DNA from: Frankiales bacterium
GTDB taxonomy: Bacteria; Actinomycetota; Actinomycetes; Mycobacteriales; SCTD01
Assembly: GCA_025965735.1 (NCBI GenBank)
Contig: JAOPWK010000043.1
Coordinates: forward strand, 1-5,317
DNA: 5,317 nt
Direction of reading: 5' to 3'
Part shown: one piece after another, positions 1 to 5,317 of the stretch
How the letters are laid out: every line of letters begins with the position of its first letter
How positions within the stretch are numbered: the stretch's first letter is position 1
Made by a program: the position numbers and the translations under genes
Notes under the pieces: model-generated
What the model saw: only the letters and a program-made list of their open reading frames with translations
What the model was told of the DNA's origin: nothing
Database searches by the model: none

Positions 1-462
1 CTCGTGCACGCCGACGTCGCCGCCGACTTCCTGCCGCTCGTGGTGAAGGCGCTCAAGACCGAGGGCGTCACGCTGCACGCGGACGACCGGGCGCGCCCGT
101 ACGACCAGAGCGCGCTGCCGGTGACGGACGAGGACTGGGCGGCGGAGTACCTGTCCCTGGACCTGGCCGTCGGCGTCGTCGACTCGCTCGACGACGCGGT
201 GGCGCACATCCGCCGCTGGGGGAGCGGCCACACCGAGGCCATCGTGACGCGGGACCTGGCCGAGGCCCGCCGCTTCATCCGCTCGCTCGACAGCGCAGCG
301 GTGATGGTCAACGCCAGCACGCGGTTCACCGACGGCGGCGAGTTCGGCTTCGGCGCCGAGATCGGCATCTCCACGCAGAAGCTGCACGCCCGCGGACCGA
401 TGGGCCTGCCGGAGCTGACCAGCACGACGTACGTCGTCACGGGTGACGGGCACGTCCGCTAG
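1..462 (+). CDS. proA: Gamma-glutamyl phosphate reductase, C-terminal part (5' end outside window)
   Basis: ProA reduces L-glutamate 5-phosphate with NADPH to glutamate 5-semialdehyde, the second step of proline synthesis in the cytoplasm. Only the last 153 codons are present, about a third of the usual 415-430 residues, so the gene is cut by the window edge and is not truncated in the genome as far as can be seen. The first in-frame GTG, at base 4, is an internal valine (the family reads LLVH here), not a start. The catalytic cysteine normally lies a few residues before this point and is therefore not visible. Seen directly: the ProA signature region at window residues 60-81, and the highly conserved block FTDGGEFGFGAEIGISTQK followed by LHARGPMG near residues 109-135. 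Residue 73 is Trp, where the family signature usually has His or Tyr. The gene ends with TAG at 460-462. Family identification is secure. Confidence 0.96.
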   Translation, partial: LVHADVAADFLPLVVKALKTEGVTLHADDRARPYDQSALPVTDEDWAAEYLSLDLAVGVVDSLDDAVAHIRRWGSGHTEAIVTRDLAEARRFIRSLDSAAVMVNASTRFTDGGEFGFGAEIGISTQKLHARGPMGLPELTSTTYVVTGDGHVR

Positions 463-514
463 GACTCTGCTGGTTCTGCTGCGACCTCCCGGCCGCGGGG
501 CGAGACTGGTCGCC

Positions 515-580
515 ATGCGACGCACCGTCCTGGTCCTGCTCGCGCTGGTGCTGCTCGCCCCTGCCCCTCCGGCGCAGGCG
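515..580 (+). other. Sec signal peptide of the propeller-barrel protein
   Basis: The first 22 residues have the three-part layout of a Sec signal: a short basic start (MRR), a hydrophobic core of Leu, Val and Ala, then a proline-rich stretch ending in A-Q-A before AQYAD. No lipobox cysteine follows, so a lipoprotein is unlikely. No twin-arginine motif in the proper Tat context is seen. The exact cleavage position is inferred. Confidence 0.82.
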
Positions 581-2227
581 GCGCAGTACGCGGACACCGC
601 CGCGCACGAGCTGGCGTCACCGGCACTCGCGGCACCGCAGGCGGGGGTGGTGGAGGCGTTCACCCGCGCGTCGAGCGGCGCGCTGCAGCGCCGGGTCCGC
701 GACGACGCGGGACGCTGGTCGGCCTCCCAGTCGCTCGGCGGAACCCTCACGTCCAAGCCGGCCGCGGTCTCGATGACCCCTGGCCGCACCGACGTCTTCG
801 CCCGTGGCGGGGAGGGCCAGCTCGTGCACCGGTACGCGGTGGACGGCCGCTGGAGCCCCTGGGGGCACCTGGGCGGTCGCTTCACCGGCGCACCGACCGT
901 CGCGTCCTGGGCCAGCGGCCGGCTGGACGTGTTCGCGCGTGGCACCGACGGTTCGCTGCAGCACAAGTGGTTCTCGGCCGGGCGGTGGTCGGGCTGGGAG
1001 CGCCTCGCCGGAACGCTTGCGTCTGCGCCGTCGGCTGTCGCGATGTCACCCGGGCGGCTGGACGTGTTCGCCAGGGGGACCGACGGCAGCCTGCAGCACG
1101 TCTACTACCCGGGCGGCGGCTGGTCCCGCTGGACCTCCCTCGGTGGCACGCTCTACTCCGAGCCGGCCGCGGTCAGCACCGGCAACGGCGTCCTGGACGT
1201 GCTGGTCCGCGGCGGCGACGGCCACCTGCGGCTGAAGTCCTACTCCCGCGGTGCCGGCTGGTCCCCGTACGTGCGGCTCGAGGGCGTGGTGACCTCCGGA
1301 CCCGCTGCCGTGGTCACCTCCGCCGGTGACGTCGTGGTGTCGGCGCGGGGGGACGGCGGGCGGTACCTCGTGCGCACGCGGCCGGCCGGCGGCAGCTGGA
1401 CCGGCTTCAGCGCCATCGACGCGCTCACGTCGTTCCGCGGTCTCGGCGCCTGGGTCGACCTGTACGACTACCCCTCGCTGGACCGGGACGCCGCACTGGA
1501 CGACCTCCGTGCGCGCGGTGTGCGGACCGTCTACCTGCAGACCAGCCGGTTCAGCGCGTCCTTCGACATGTCCTCCGACGTGCCCGGCTGGGTGGATGCC
1601 GCGCACGCGCGGGGCCTGCGGGTCGTCGGGTGGTACCTGCCCGGCTACGGCGACATGGCACGAGACCTGCGGCGCACCGTGGCCGTCGCCACGCTGGTGA
1701 CGCCAGGCGGCGGCCGCTTCGACGCGCTCGGCGTCGACATCGAGGCGCACACCGGCATCGGCAGCAGCAACGAGGTGTCCCGCGCGACCATGAACTCCCG
1801 CGCCGTGGAGCACCTGCGGGCCGTGCGAGCCCGCACGTCCGCGCCGCTCGCGGCCATCACGCCGCAGCCGACCGCCACCGACGACGCCGGCGAGACGTGG
1901 GAGGGCTTCCCGTGGGCGGCCGTCGGCGCCACCACCGACCTCGTGCTGCCGATGTCGTACTGGCCGCGCACCTGCCGCGACGCCTGCGTGCGCGACTACA
2001 CCCTCACCAACGCGCGGTACGCCGCGGCGTGGAGCGGCCGGCCGGTGCACATCGCCGGGCGGGGCTACGCGTCGGCCGACGGGACGCAGGTGAGCGACAG
2101 CGACATCCGCTCCTTCGTCGACGGAGTCGTCGCCGCGCGCACCCTGGGCGGGAGCGTCTACGACTACGCCTCCACCCGCCCCAGGACGACGTGGTGGCCC
2201 ATGCTCGCCCGGCTGAACGCGCTCTGA
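515..2227 (+). CDS. Secreted protein: PLL/DUF346-type beta-propeller fused to a GH18-like TIM-barrel domain
   Basis: The 570-residue product starts with a Sec signal peptide: two arginines, a Leu/Val-rich core, and a likely cut after AQA near residue 22. I chose ATG 515 because the signal peptide begins there; the in-frame GTG at 443 would overlap proA and put 24 poorly coding residues in front. The Shine-Dalgarno match is weak. Residues about 34-304 hold six units of 45-46 residues with the pattern DVFARGxDGxLxH, GxWSxW and LGGxL, typical of PLL-like or DUF346 lectin propellers. Residues about 307-570 read like a TIM barrel with recognisable strands: GLGAWVDLYDY, VRTVYLQ, LRVVGWYLPG, FDALGVDIE, LAAITPQ, DLVLPMSYW, PVHIAGRGY, GGSVYDY. 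Asp408 and Glu410 sit at the end of strand 4, where GH18 enzymes carry their catalytic acids. Cys487 and Cys491 could form a disulfide. Inferred role: an extracellular carbohydrate-binding protein or glycosidase with unknown substrate. Enzymatic activity is not proven. Confidence 0.88.
   Translation: MRRTVLVLLALVLLAPAPPAQAAQYADTAAHELASPALAAPQAGVVEAFTRASSGALQRRVRDDAGRWSASQSLGGTLTSKPAAVSMTPGRTDVFARGGEGQLVHRYAVDGRWSPWGHLGGRFTGAPTVASWASGRLDVFARGTDGSLQHKWFSAGRWSGWERLAGTLASAPSAVAMSPGRLDVFARGTDGSLQHVYYPGGGWSRWTSLGGTLYSEPAAVSTGNGVLDVLVRGGDGHLRLKSYSRGAGWSPYVRLEGVVTSGPAAVVTSAGDVVVSARGDGGRYLVRTRPAGGSWTGFSAIDALTSFRGLGAWVDLYDYPSLDRDAALDDLRARGVRTVYLQTSRFSASFDMSSDVPGWVDAAHARGLRVVGWYLPGYGDMARDLRRTVAVATLVTPGGGRFDALGVDIEAHTGIGSSNEVSRATMNSRAVEHLRAVRARTSAPLAAITPQPTATDDAGETWEGFPWAAVGATTDLVLPMSYWPRTCRDACVRDYTLTNARYAAAWSGRPVHIAGRGYASADGTQVSDSDIRSFVDGVVAARTLGGSVYDYASTRPRTTWWPMLARLNAL
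614..1426 (+). repeat. Six in-frame propeller repeats of about 135 nt
   Basis: The equivalent residue of the DVFARG strand falls at residues 46, 92, 137, 182, 227 and 273. The period is therefore exactly 45 residues (135 nt) in the middle and 46 at the outer units. The units begin with SxPAAV-like strands and end in LGGxL turns. Units 3 and 4 are also close at DNA level: the 16-base stretch ggctggacgtgttcgc starts at 921 and again at 1056. This points to internal duplication of whole blades. Six complete units suggest a six-bladed ring, whereas PLL itself has seven; a seventh, degenerate blade cannot be excluded. Confidence 0.85.
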
Positions 2228-2385
2228 CGCACGCGCTGAGCCGGCTCGTCCCCAGCGCCATCGGTCTGCTCGCCTGCGCCGTCCTGCCCACCGGGAGCAT
2301 CGCTGCGGCCGACCAGCGACGGGCCGAGGCGCGCGAGCGGGAAGCGGCTGCGGTGCAGCGGTTCCGGGAGCTCTTCGGCTCCTAG
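2194..2385 (+). CDS. Possible small exported or membrane protein (63 aa), unrecognised
   Basis: I do not recognise this product. The reading frame runs from GTG 2194 to TAG 2385 and overlaps the last 34 bases of the propeller-barrel gene in another frame. An AGGA at 2183-2186, seven bases before GTG 2194, could serve as ribosome binding site, and the overlap would allow translational coupling. Beyond the overlap, about nine in ten codons end in G or C, as in the real genes around it. The product has a short basic start, a hydrophobic stretch (SAIGLLACAVLPTG) that could be a signal anchor or membrane helix, then a charged helix rich in Arg, Glu and Ala ending in RFRELFGS. Its stop shares bases with the stop of the convergent dehydrogenase. 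High GC alone can produce such a frame, and no ATG is present, so the call remains tentative. Confidence 0.42.
   Translation: MAHARPAERALTHALSRLVPSAIGLLACAVLPTGSIAAADQRRAEAREREAAAVQRFRELFGS
2367..2382. terminator. Short hairpin at the convergent gene ends, weak bidirectional terminator candidate
   Basis: The sequence GGAGC-TCTTCG-GCTCC forms a perfect 5-bp stem with a 6-nt loop exactly where the plus-strand genes and the minus-strand dehydrogenase converge. No T-run follows on either strand, and it lies within the coding end of the small ORF, so it is at best a weak or Rho-assisted terminator. No better terminator is visible between the converging genes. Confidence 0.2.
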
Positions 2386-3224
2386 CCGGCCAGGTGCGCC
2401 GTCATGGCGGCGTAGTCCTGCCCGGCGTGCTGATCCAGCGCCGCGCGAGCCGCCTGCAGGCAGGCGGAGGTCACCGGCAGGTCGCCGCCGGCGGCCACCG
2501 CCAGGTCGAGGTCCTTGGCCATCAGGTCGAGCGAGAACGTCGTCCCGCTGAAGTCACCGGCGTCGAGCATCGGCCGCTTCTGCGCGAGGTACCAGCCGTA
2601 GGCGGTCGCCCCCAGCACGTCGAGCAGCACGTCCCGGTCCAGGCCGAGCGCGCTCCCGAGGCGCAGCGCCTCCCCGACGCCGGCAGCCATGACGCCGAGC
2701 CCTTGGTTGACGCACAGCTTGAGGGCGCTGCCAGCGCCCACGTCGCCCACCCGGCGGACCTTCTCCGGCGCCCCCCACAGGTGCAGCAGCGGCAGGGCGT
2801 CCTCGTAGTCCTGTGGCGCCCCGCCGACGAGCACGCCCAAGGTTCCGTCGGCCGCCGGGCCGGTCGACCCGGCGACCGGCGCGTCGACGTACCGCACGCC
2901 GGAAGCCGCTGCCAGCGCGGCGAAGTCCCGCGCCGCCTCCGGGCCGATCGTCGTGCTGTCGATGACGAGGGTGCCCGGCTGCGCGTGCCGGAGGACCTCC
3001 GGCAGCACCTCCCGGACGCTGTCCGGCCCGAAGAGCATGAGCACCACGCGGTCGGCCGCGCTGACGGCGTCCGCCACGTTCGCCACCTCACGGGCTCCGC
3101 GAGCCACCAGGTCGCCGGCCCGGCCCGCCGTGCGGTTCCACACGACGAGGTCGTGGCCGGCGGACAGGACGTGACCGGCCATCAGGATGCCCATGCGTCC
3201 GAGGCCGAGGAAGGCGGTCGTCAT
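2382..3224 (-). CDS. NAD(P)-dependent beta-hydroxyacid dehydrogenase, 3-hydroxyisobutyrate dehydrogenase family
   Basis: This 280-residue cytoplasmic oxidoreductase belongs to the family that includes 3-hydroxyisobutyrate dehydrogenase, tartronate semialdehyde reductase and glyoxylate/succinic semialdehyde reductases. The N-terminal Rossmann fold shows the dinucleotide loop GLGRMG at 7-12. WNRT at 29-32 follows the second strand; the Arg-Thr pair suggests a preference for NADP(H). The substrate-binding segment DAPVAGSTGPA is at 114-124. The catalytic-lysine motif G-x3-K-x3-N is intact at Gly165, Lys169 and Asn173, and the C-terminal helical domain carries the family's MAKDLDLA at 235-242. Length is slightly below the usual 290-300. 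The ATG at 3224 lies directly before the Rossmann strand, and no good Shine-Dalgarno precedes it, which fits leaderless translation. It converges on the plus-strand genes and diverges from the MoxR gene, so it is probably a single-gene unit. The exact substrate cannot be read from the sequence. Confidence 0.92.
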   Translation of the reverse strand: MTTAFLGLGRMGILMAGHVLSAGHDLVVWNRTAGRAGDLVARGAREVANVADAVSAADRVVLMLFGPDSVREVLPEVLRHAQPGTLVIDSTTIGPEAARDFAALAAASGVRYVDAPVAGSTGPAADGTLGVLVGGAPQDYEDALPLLHLWGAPEKVRRVGDVGAGSALKLCVNQGLGVMAAGVGEALRLGSALGLDRDVLLDVLGATAYGWYLAQKRPMLDAGDFSGTTFSLDLMAKDLDLAVAAGGDLPVTSACLQAARAALDQHAGQDYAAMTAHLAG

Positions 3225-3231
3225 GCCACGG

Positions 3232-3237
3232 ACGTTA
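3232..3237 (-). promoter_or_regulatory. Candidate -10 box for leaderless transcription of the dehydrogenase
   Basis: On the minus strand the hexamer TAACGT matches the actinobacterial TANNNT -10 pattern and ends seven bases before the ATG at 3224. Transcription would then begin at or next to the A of the start codon, giving a leaderless mRNA. This agrees with the absence of a Shine-Dalgarno sequence before this gene. No clear -35 element is seen. Confidence 0.4.
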
Positions 3238-3299
3238 TGCGGCGAGCACCCTACGTGCGGTGCCGCAGCCTGCCTCGGGCAGAATGACGTTCGGTCTTC

Positions 3300-3306
3300 A
3301 GGAGGA
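3300..3306 (+). promoter_or_regulatory. Strong Shine-Dalgarno (AGGAGGA) that fixes the MoxR start at GTG 3314
   Basis: AGGAGGA stands seven bases before GTG 3314, an optimal distance. Two other in-frame starts, GTG 3260 and ATG 3284, have no such site, and the residues they would add do not look like family sequence. The ribosome binding site therefore decides for the GTG. Confidence 0.85.
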
Positions 3307-3313
3307 GCATCCC

Positions 3314-4180
3314 GTGCAGAGCCCCCAGTTCGCGTCGGTCGCGGACGTCTCCGAGCGGCTCTCCGCCGCCGGCTACCTCACCGACGACGCGATCGCGACG
3401 ACCGTCTTCCTCGCCGACCGGCTCGGCAAGCCGCTGCTCGTCGAGGGACCTGCGGGGGTCGGCAAGACCGAGCTGGCCAAGGCGATCGCCGAGGCGACCG
3501 GCTCCGAGCTGATCCGCCTGCAGTGCTACGAGGGCCTGGACGAGGCGCGGGCCCTCTACGAGTGGAACTACAAGAAGCAGCTGCTGCGCATCCAGGCCTC
3601 CAAGGACGACGACTCGTGGGACGACATCCACGACGACGTGTTCGCCGAGGAGTTCCTGCTCTCGCGGCCGCTGCTCACGGCGATCCGCCGCGAGGACCCC
3701 ACCGTGCTGCTCATCGACGAGACCGACAAGGCCGACGTCGAGGTCGAGGGCCTGCTGCTCGAGGTGCTGTCCGACTTCCAGATCACGATCCCGGAGCTGG
3801 GCACCATCAGCGCCAAGCGCCGGCCGATCGTCCTGCTCACCTCCAACGCGACGCGCGAGCTGTCCGAGGCGCTCAAGCGGCGCTGCCTCTACCTGCACCT
3901 GGACTACCCGAGCGCCGAGCGCGAGAAGGCGATCGTCCTCAGCCGGGTGCCGGAGATCGCCGAGCAGCTCGCGGAGCAGCTCGTCCGGACCGTCCGCGCG
4001 CTCCGGTCGATGGAGCTGAAGAAGTCGCCCTCGATCTCGGAGTCGATCGACTGGGCGCGCACGCTGCTCGCGCTCGGCCTCGACACCCTCGACGAGGCGG
4101 CCGTGAAGGACACCCTCGGCGTGGTGCTCAAGCACGCCAGCGACCACGACCGCGCCGGCACGCAGCTGAAGCTGAACTGA
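3314..4180 (+). CDS. MoxR-family AAA+ ATPase, CoxD-like
   Basis: The product is a 288-residue cytoplasmic AAA+ ATPase. MoxR proteins use ATP hydrolysis to remodel or mature partner complexes, often inserting metal cofactors, together with a VWA-domain partner. Seen directly: Walker A GPAGVGKT at 45-52 with Lys51; Walker B VLLIDETDKAD at 131-141 with Asp135 and Glu136; sensor 1 Asn178 in TSNATREL; the arginine-finger region LKRRC at 187-191; and a C-terminal lid with SISESIDWAR at 240-249. The hydrophilic insert at 95-113, rich in Asp and Glu, lies before Walker B. Length and motif order fit the CoxD-type members found beside CoxE-like genes. All nucleotide-binding residues are present, so it should be active. 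It starts at a GTG with a strong Shine-Dalgarno and is followed after 2 nt by its VWA partner, so the two form an operon. No CO dehydrogenase gene is in view, so the name coxD is not assigned. Confidence 0.94.
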   Translation: MQSPQFASVADVSERLSAAGYLTDDAIATTVFLADRLGKPLLVEGPAGVGKTELAKAIAEATGSELIRLQCYEGLDEARALYEWNYKKQLLRIQASKDDDSWDDIHDDVFAEEFLLSRPLLTAIRREDPTVLLIDETDKADVEVEGLLLEVLSDFQITIPELGTISAKRRPIVLLTSNATRELSEALKRRCLYLHLDYPSAEREKAIVLSRVPEIAEQLAEQLVRTVRALRSMELKKSPSISESIDWARTLLALGLDTLDEAAVKDTLGVVLKHASDHDRAGTQLKLN

Positions 4181-4182
4181 GG

Positions 4183-5317
4183 ATGACGGCATCGGGGACA
4201 GCCGGCGGGCTGCTCGAGCGCGAGATCGGCTTCTGCCACGCGCTTCGCGATGCCGGCCTCAACATCTCGCTGGCCGAGGTCCTCGATGCCACGCGAGCCC
4301 TTGGTGTCGTCGACCTGCTCGACCGCGAGCACCTGCGCGCGGCCTACGCCGCCACGGTCCTCAAGCGCCCTGCGCACCGTCCCGCCTTCGACGCGCTGTT
4401 CGACCTGTGGTTCCCGCCGGTGACGGGGGAGCCGCACGCTGCCTCCGCCGAGGACGGCGACCCGGACCTCGACGAGCTCGACGGTGACGGCCCGCCCGAC
4501 ACCGCCGCACTCCGGGAGCTCCTCAAGGGGCTCCTGCTCGACGGCGACGAGGAGGCGATGCGCCGCTTCGCCCGCCGCACCGTCAGCGAGCTGGGACGAG
4601 CGGACACCCAGCCCGGTCGCCAGGCCTGGTTCTCCTACCGCGTCCTCCGGGGACTGTCGCCCGAGACGCTGATGGCCTCGCTGCTCGAGGCGATGCTGGC
4701 CGGCCAGCAGCGCGGCGGCATGGCCGAGAAGGTCGCCCGGCAGACCATCTCCGAGCGCATCCGGCAGTTCCAGGAGATGGTCGAGTCCGAGGTACGACGG
4801 CGCCTGGCGGAGGACCGCGGCCCCGAGGCGCTGGCCAAGAACGTCGTGCAGCCGCTGGCCGAGCAGGTCGACTTCCTGCGGGCCAGCCGCAACGACATGG
4901 CCGAGCTGCGCCGCCAGGTGTTCCCGCTCGCGCGCCGCCTCGCGACGCGGCTCACTGCCAAGCGGCGGCTCGGCCGCAGCGGCCGGCTCGACTTCCGCCG
5001 CACCGTGCGCGCCTCGCTGGCCACGGGCGGCGTCCCGCTGGTGACGCACCACAAGCCGCACAAGCCGCACAAGCCCGAGCTCACCGTCATCTGCGACGTG
5101 TCCGGCTCCGTCGCCGGTTTCGCGCACTTCACGCTGATGCTGGCCTACGCGCTGTCCGAGCAGTTCACGAAGGTGCGGGCGTTCGCCTTCATCGACACCA
5201 TCGACGAGGTGTCCCGCTTCTTCACGCCGGGCGGCGACGTGGCCGACGCGCTGGCGAGGATGTCGGCGGAGGCGAACCTCGTCTGGTTCGACGGGCACAG
5301 CGACTACGGCCACTCGA
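4183..5317 (+). CDS. CoxE-type VWA domain protein, partner of the MoxR ATPase (3' end outside window)
   Basis: The first 378 codons of a VWA_CoxE family protein are present; the frame stays open to the window end. The ATG at 4183 follows the MoxR stop by two bases (TGAGGATG), implying translational coupling; its own Shine-Dalgarno is poor. Residues 1-80 are a helical N-terminal part (LLEREIGFCHALRDAGL). Residues about 85-104 form an acidic linker rich in Asp and Glu. Residues 105-275 are helical and charged. Then come SLATGGVPL at 278-286, a threefold His-Lys-Pro repeat at 290-298, and the metal-site motif DVSGS at 305-309 (D-x-S-x-S), which marks the start of the VWA domain. HSDYGHS at 372-378, near the expected later metal-site loop, is where the window ends. 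VWA partners of MoxR ATPases bind divalent metal and are thought to connect the ATPase to its substrate. In Oligotropha, CoxD and CoxE act in CO dehydrogenase maturation, but the client here is unknown. Confidence 0.92.
   Translation, partial: MTASGTAGGLLEREIGFCHALRDAGLNISLAEVLDATRALGVVDLLDREHLRAAYAATVLKRPAHRPAFDALFDLWFPPVTGEPHAASAEDGDPDLDELDGDGPPDTAALRELLKGLLLDGDEEAMRRFARRTVSELGRADTQPGRQAWFSYRVLRGLSPETLMASLLEAMLAGQQRGGMAEKVARQTISERIRQFQEMVESEVRRRLAEDRGPEALAKNVVQPLAEQVDFLRASRNDMAELRRQVFPLARRLATRLTAKRRLGRSGRLDFRRTVRASLATGGVPLVTHHKPHKPHKPELTVICDVSGSVAGFAHFTLMLAYALSEQFTKVRAFAFIDTIDEVSRFFTPGGDVADALARMSAEANLVWFDGHSDYGHS
5050..5076 (+). repeat. Threefold 9-bp tandem repeat encoding His-Lys-Pro
   Basis: The unit cacaagccg occurs three times in direct succession, with the last copy differing only in its final base. 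It encodes HKP three times just before the first VWA strand and seven residues before the DVSGS metal motif. The near-identical codons suggest origin by slippage; copy number may vary between strains. Confidence 0.9.

Larger units (their letters stand above)
3225..3313. promoter_or_regulatory. Divergent intergenic region with two adjacent inverted repeats
   Basis: These 89 bases must hold the promoters of both the minus-strand dehydrogenase and the plus-strand MoxR/VWA pair. Two perfect 5-bp inverted repeats lie side by side: TGCGG-TG-CCGCA at 3256-3267 and CTGCC-TCG-GGCAG at 3270-3282. Either could be an operator half-site pair or, if transcribed, a small hairpin in the leader. A CAGAAT at 3280-3285 is a possible but poor -10 box for the plus strand, with no convincing -35 upstream. 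The presence of promoters follows from gene orientation; the role of the repeats is inference. Confidence 0.5.

Noticed and set aside
1..462. proA as a truncated pseudogene
   Set aside because: The missing N-terminal part is explained by the window edge; the visible frame is intact and highly conserved to its stop.
488..499. CCCG-GCCG-CGGG hairpin after proA as a terminator
   Set aside because: The stem is only 4 bp, there is no T-run, and such matches are expected by chance in this base composition.
443..514. GTG 443 as start of the propeller-barrel gene
   Set aside because: It would overlap proA and place 24 residues before a clean signal peptide that begins at ATG 515.
1046..2050. Minus-strand open frame of 334 codons inside the propeller-barrel gene
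   Set aside because: No recognisable domain; the plus strand has a signal peptide, regular repeats and barrel strands, so this is a shadow.
2394..3287. Plus-strand open frame opposite the dehydrogenase
   Set aside because: The minus strand carries a complete Rossmann enzyme with all motifs; the plus frame reads as Arg/His/Gly-rich filler.
3260..3313. GTG 3260 or ATG 3284 as the MoxR start
   Set aside because: Neither has a Shine-Dalgarno, while AGGAGGA precedes GTG 3314 at the ideal distance.
3904..5313. Long minus-strand open frame (469 codons) opposite the ATPase and VWA genes
   Set aside because: It is antisense to two genes with clear family motifs. Its product is Arg/Glu/Leu-rich low-complexity sequence typical of a shadow frame in high-GC DNA.

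Overview
The window comes from the chromosome of a high-GC bacterium. Codon third positions are almost all G or C, GTG starts are used, and spacers between genes are short. The proA type and the MoxR/CoxE-like pair would fit an actinobacterium, but the genus cannot be fixed from this stretch. I see no tRNA, rRNA, CRISPR array, insertion sequence or phage gene, and base composition looks uniform throughout.

Layout. Bases 1-462 are the 3' third of proA (gamma-glutamyl phosphate reductase, proline biosynthesis), cut by the window edge. After 52 bp, on the same strand, a 570-residue secreted protein (515-2227) follows. It has a Sec signal peptide, six 45-46-residue beta-propeller units of the PLL/DUF346 type, and a C-terminal TIM-barrel-like domain with a degenerate GH18-like motif. 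Its 3' end overlaps a possible small membrane or exported protein (2194-2385). The stop codon of that small ORF interlocks in a shared CTAG with the stop of the convergent gene. That gene, on the minus strand (2382-3224), encodes a beta-hydroxyacid dehydrogenase of the 3-hydroxyisobutyrate dehydrogenase family.

An 89-bp divergent spacer (3225-3313) holds a candidate leaderless promoter for the dehydrogenase, two adjacent inverted repeats and a strong Shine-Dalgarno sequence. From it a tightly coupled plus-strand pair begins: a MoxR-family AAA+ ATPase (CoxD-like, 3314-4180) and, 2 nt after its stop, a CoxE-type von Willebrand factor A protein (4183 to the window end, incomplete). These two are expected to work together as a chaperone-like or metal-centre maturation module, with the ATPase doing the remodelling and the VWA partner binding metal or target. 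The client is not visible here.

The least explained parts are the secreted propeller-barrel protein, the small ORF behind it, and the unidentified client of the MoxR/VWA pair. I found no clear evidence of a wholly new multi-gene system.
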